Below, piece after piece: positions 44,989-46,796 of a DNA stretch of 46,796 nt. Location of the stretch: contig JAMYWO010000015.1 of assembly GCA_024220525.1 (NCBI GenBank), forward strand, positions 1 through 46,796, written 5' to 3'. The notes under the pieces were generated by a model. That model searched no databases. It was not told the DNA's origin and worked only from the letters and a program-made list of their open reading frames with translations. Source of the DNA: Cochliopodium minus (lineage: Eukaryota > Discosea > Himatismenida > Cochliopodiidae). The position numbers and the translations under genes are program-made. Position 1 is the stretch's first letter. Each line of letters starts with the position of its first letter.

Positions 44989-46697
44989 ATGAATGGTAAA
45001 TTTAATTCTTCATTATGATTAATTCATTTGTATTTCTCTATTGATCAGAACATATTGATTGGGATAGAATTTATCTCAACAACATTGCCTATCATCGCTA
45101 TAAATTGTCACATCTCGTTGATAAGGAGGATATCCCATCATCTCCCAAGGATATGATTTCATTTATGAGCAATCTATCCAAAGGAGATTTGAATTATAAG
45201 AATTTCTATCACCTAATTAATCTATGTCCTTCAAAGGAAACCTATTCATACTTTGCAAGTTTGATGAAGAATATAAGTTTGGGCATATCTATAGATTATC
45301 TGGTGTGTGGATTGAATATCGAAAGAGATATCGAGGATATGGAGGAATTGGCAAGGATATTGAAGAGGATAGGATTGTATGCTGATTCCAAGAGATATCT
45401 GGAAGAATGTAAAAAGATGCATCAAAAAAACAATCAAATAATAGAGTTGGATCATCTCATCGAAGAATTAGAAGAGAAACTAAAGGAAAGATGGAAGGAT
45501 CAAAAAATTAACGAAGAATTGATTTTGAAAAAAATTCTGAAACAACAAAATAGATTTAAAATGGATGAGGAAATAGTTAAAGCATCTCCTGAATATTCAT
45601 CTCTTTTAGGATCTTTTGAAAGAAAACTTGAGAACATTTCATCGTATAATTTTGTAGCGTTGAAAAGAAATGGAGTTAGTGACATAAAGAGATCAAAAAG
45701 AGTAAATGAGATCTTAAAGAAAGAAAACGATTTCATTTATGCCAAAATGACAGAGGAAATGGGTGTGGGGTTGTTCACAAACAAAAAATTGAGAGTTGGA
45801 GAAAAGTTTTCGAGCTTGCCTTGCTTGTCTGGATGTCTTTATGAAATTGAACAAGTTTGTTCTTATTGTTTGTGTTTATTGAAAGAAAATAAAGAATTTT
45901 TTAGTTGTAAAAAGTGTTTGGTGGAAAAGTTTTGCAGTGAGGATTGTGAAGAAAGAGGGTGGAGAGATTATCATAAATACCATTGCAATGAACAACATTC
46001 TACATTGAAAACTCAGATTAAAAGGTTTATGAGATCGAGTGTCTCTTCTGATTGCAATCGAATTATAATGATTGATAAAGTTGTTGCTTTAACTTTGAAT
46101 AATTTGGAAGAAAAGGGACAAATCTTTTCTCCTTTGGACTATCTCACCTCCTTCGATTATCCTTGTCCATTTACTTTTAATTGGAATAGCTTTCTCATTT
46201 TTAAAAAACTCATTTCCACTTACTTACCTCCTAATCTCATTCCCATATTCGATTTTAACTGGTTCTGCTATCAAAACTCGATCCTTTCTAAAAATGGTTT
46301 TTCTATTCAAATAAACAAAAATCTTATTGCTAACAATTTTTCTTTTCCTTTAAACGAAGAAATACCTTTTATGTTCAATTCCGAATTATTTCTTTCAAAT
46401 ACAACTAGAACAAACCTTGTTTCTCCTTATTCTTTAAAAGGAACTCATTTATATTTGACTCAATCTTTTATTAATCATTCATGTCAACCTAATTTGTCTT
46501 TTTCTTTCTCTGATTCTCCCAAAATGATCATTTTTGAAGTCATCAAGGAAATTAACCAAGATGATCAATTGTTCATTTCATATATCCCTTTCAAATATTT
46601 ACATTCCAAAGAAGAAAGAGAATATCATTTGATGATGCATGGTTTGTACGAATGTTTTTGTGAAAAATGCAATCATCTTTTTGTTTCAGAAAATTAA
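44989..46697 (+). CDS. SMYD-like SET/MYND lysine methyltransferase
   Basis: Two exons: 44989-44995 (seven coding bases) and 45049-46697; 1,656 nt, 551 residues. The first ~200 residues are helical (TPR-like pairing possible). A split SET domain follows: GVGLFTNKKLRVGEKF, then a MYND zinc finger with CSYC, CKKC, FCSEDC and HKYHC, then SET-C with NHSCQPN and LFISYIPF, and post-SET cysteines CFCEKC. These are the SAM- and zinc-binding marks of SMYD enzymes, which methylate histone or other lysines. The tiny first exon completes MNEHIDWDRIYL by splicing. The stop lies only 10 bp before the ATG of the next gene. Confidence 0.88.
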
Positions 46698-46707
46698 ATA
46701 AAAAAAA

Positions 46708-46796
46708 ATGGATTTGATAGGAAAGCTTCCCAAATTTCTCAAGTAATTAAAATTTAAATTCCAAATTTTTCTTCTTTATTTGATGATCTTTTCTCT
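46708..46796 (+). CDS. F-box/ankyrin gene, copy 4 (first exon only; cut by window end)
   Basis: Exon 1 at 46708-46742 codes for the same residues as the array copies (MDLIGKLPKFL). The intron then matches 1662-1715 base for base to the window end. One synonymous change (ATT to ATA) separates it from the array. Homology to the array begins only about 15 bp upstream of the ATG; further up is the SMYD-like gene, so this copy is a 5'-most or separate member of the family. Confidence 0.85.

Noticed and set aside
1-46796. Transposons, viral elements or CRISPR arrays
   Set aside because: No transposase, reverse transcriptase, capsid-type gene, terminal repeats or spaced short repeats were seen; the tandem repeats are host-gene duplications.
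1-46796. Circular plasmid-like molecule
   Set aside because: Housekeeping nuclear genes (SmF, UFL1, cap methyltransferase, tRNA) make a 47-kb circle unlikely; shared end sequence is better explained by a repeat family.

Overview
The window looks like the nuclear genome of an AT-rich, intron-rich unicellular eukaryote. It uses the standard stop codons and GT-AG introns of about 36-430 bp that are nearly pure A/T. Start codons sit in A-rich context. Genes include pol II-type multi-exon genes, a tRNA and a 5S rRNA. Free-living mitochondriate biology is suggested by BolA, a presequence-bearing metallo-beta-lactamase, a PTPMT1-like phosphatase and an MTFR-like protein. An amoeboid or heterolobosean-type protist would fit, but I cannot fix the clade from sequence alone. 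I rebuilt exon structures by hand from splice sites, reading phase and remembered family sequences. For almost every multi-exon gene the summed exon length is a multiple of three.

Layout. 1-5.7 kb: a tandem array of an F-box/ankyrin gene (unit 1,948 bp; two identical units, then a diverged, frameshifted third). 5.9-9.5 kb (-): UFL1, the UFM1 E3 ligase. 10.0 kb (-): tRNA-Ala(UGC). 10.1-11.5 kb (-): mRNA cap guanine-N7 methyltransferase. 11.6-14.2 kb: two tandem four-pass membrane proteins and an F-box protein with membrane segments. 14.5-16.9 kb: a 16-exon cytochrome P450. 17.0-19.1 kb: a tandem pair of LRR-like genes. 19.5-20.6 kb: F-box/SPRY-like. 20.7-22.1 kb (-): mitochondrial MBL-fold sulfur-metabolism hydrolase. 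22.3-24.4 kb: CENP-V/GFA protein and PTPMT1-like phosphatase. 24.6-25.7 kb (-): membrane protein. 26.0-27.8 kb: BolA and MTFR-like. 28.3-30.2 kb: Ras GTPase and SmF. 30.5-32.0 kb: HNH-type protein with a lysine-rich N-terminus. 32.4-38.6 kb (-): zinc-ribbon-like protein and an 873-residue helical protein in 11 exons.

39.0-40.7 kb is anomalous. A 5S rRNA is cut off at an N, followed by a single orphan WDR3/UTP12 exon, a microsatellite, and an MDR reductase that lacks its 5' part. These look like assembly joins or real breakpoints. 40.8-42.7 kb (-): secreted beta-helix protein. 43.0-44.8 kb: F-box/SPRY. 45.0-46.7 kb: SMYD-like SET/MYND methyltransferase. The window ends inside the first intron of another copy of the same F-box/ankyrin gene that opens the window.

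Themes. F-box genes are numerous and diverse (ankyrin, SPRY and membrane types), pointing to an expanded SCF ubiquitin-adaptor set next to UFL1. Micro-exons of 10-23 nt are common and carry essential motifs, including the Ras P-loop and switch II. Mitochondrial and iron-sulfur/sulfur housekeeping genes lie close together at 20.7-27.8 kb. A run of As followed by TTG recurs just upstream of many start codons and may be a core promoter element.
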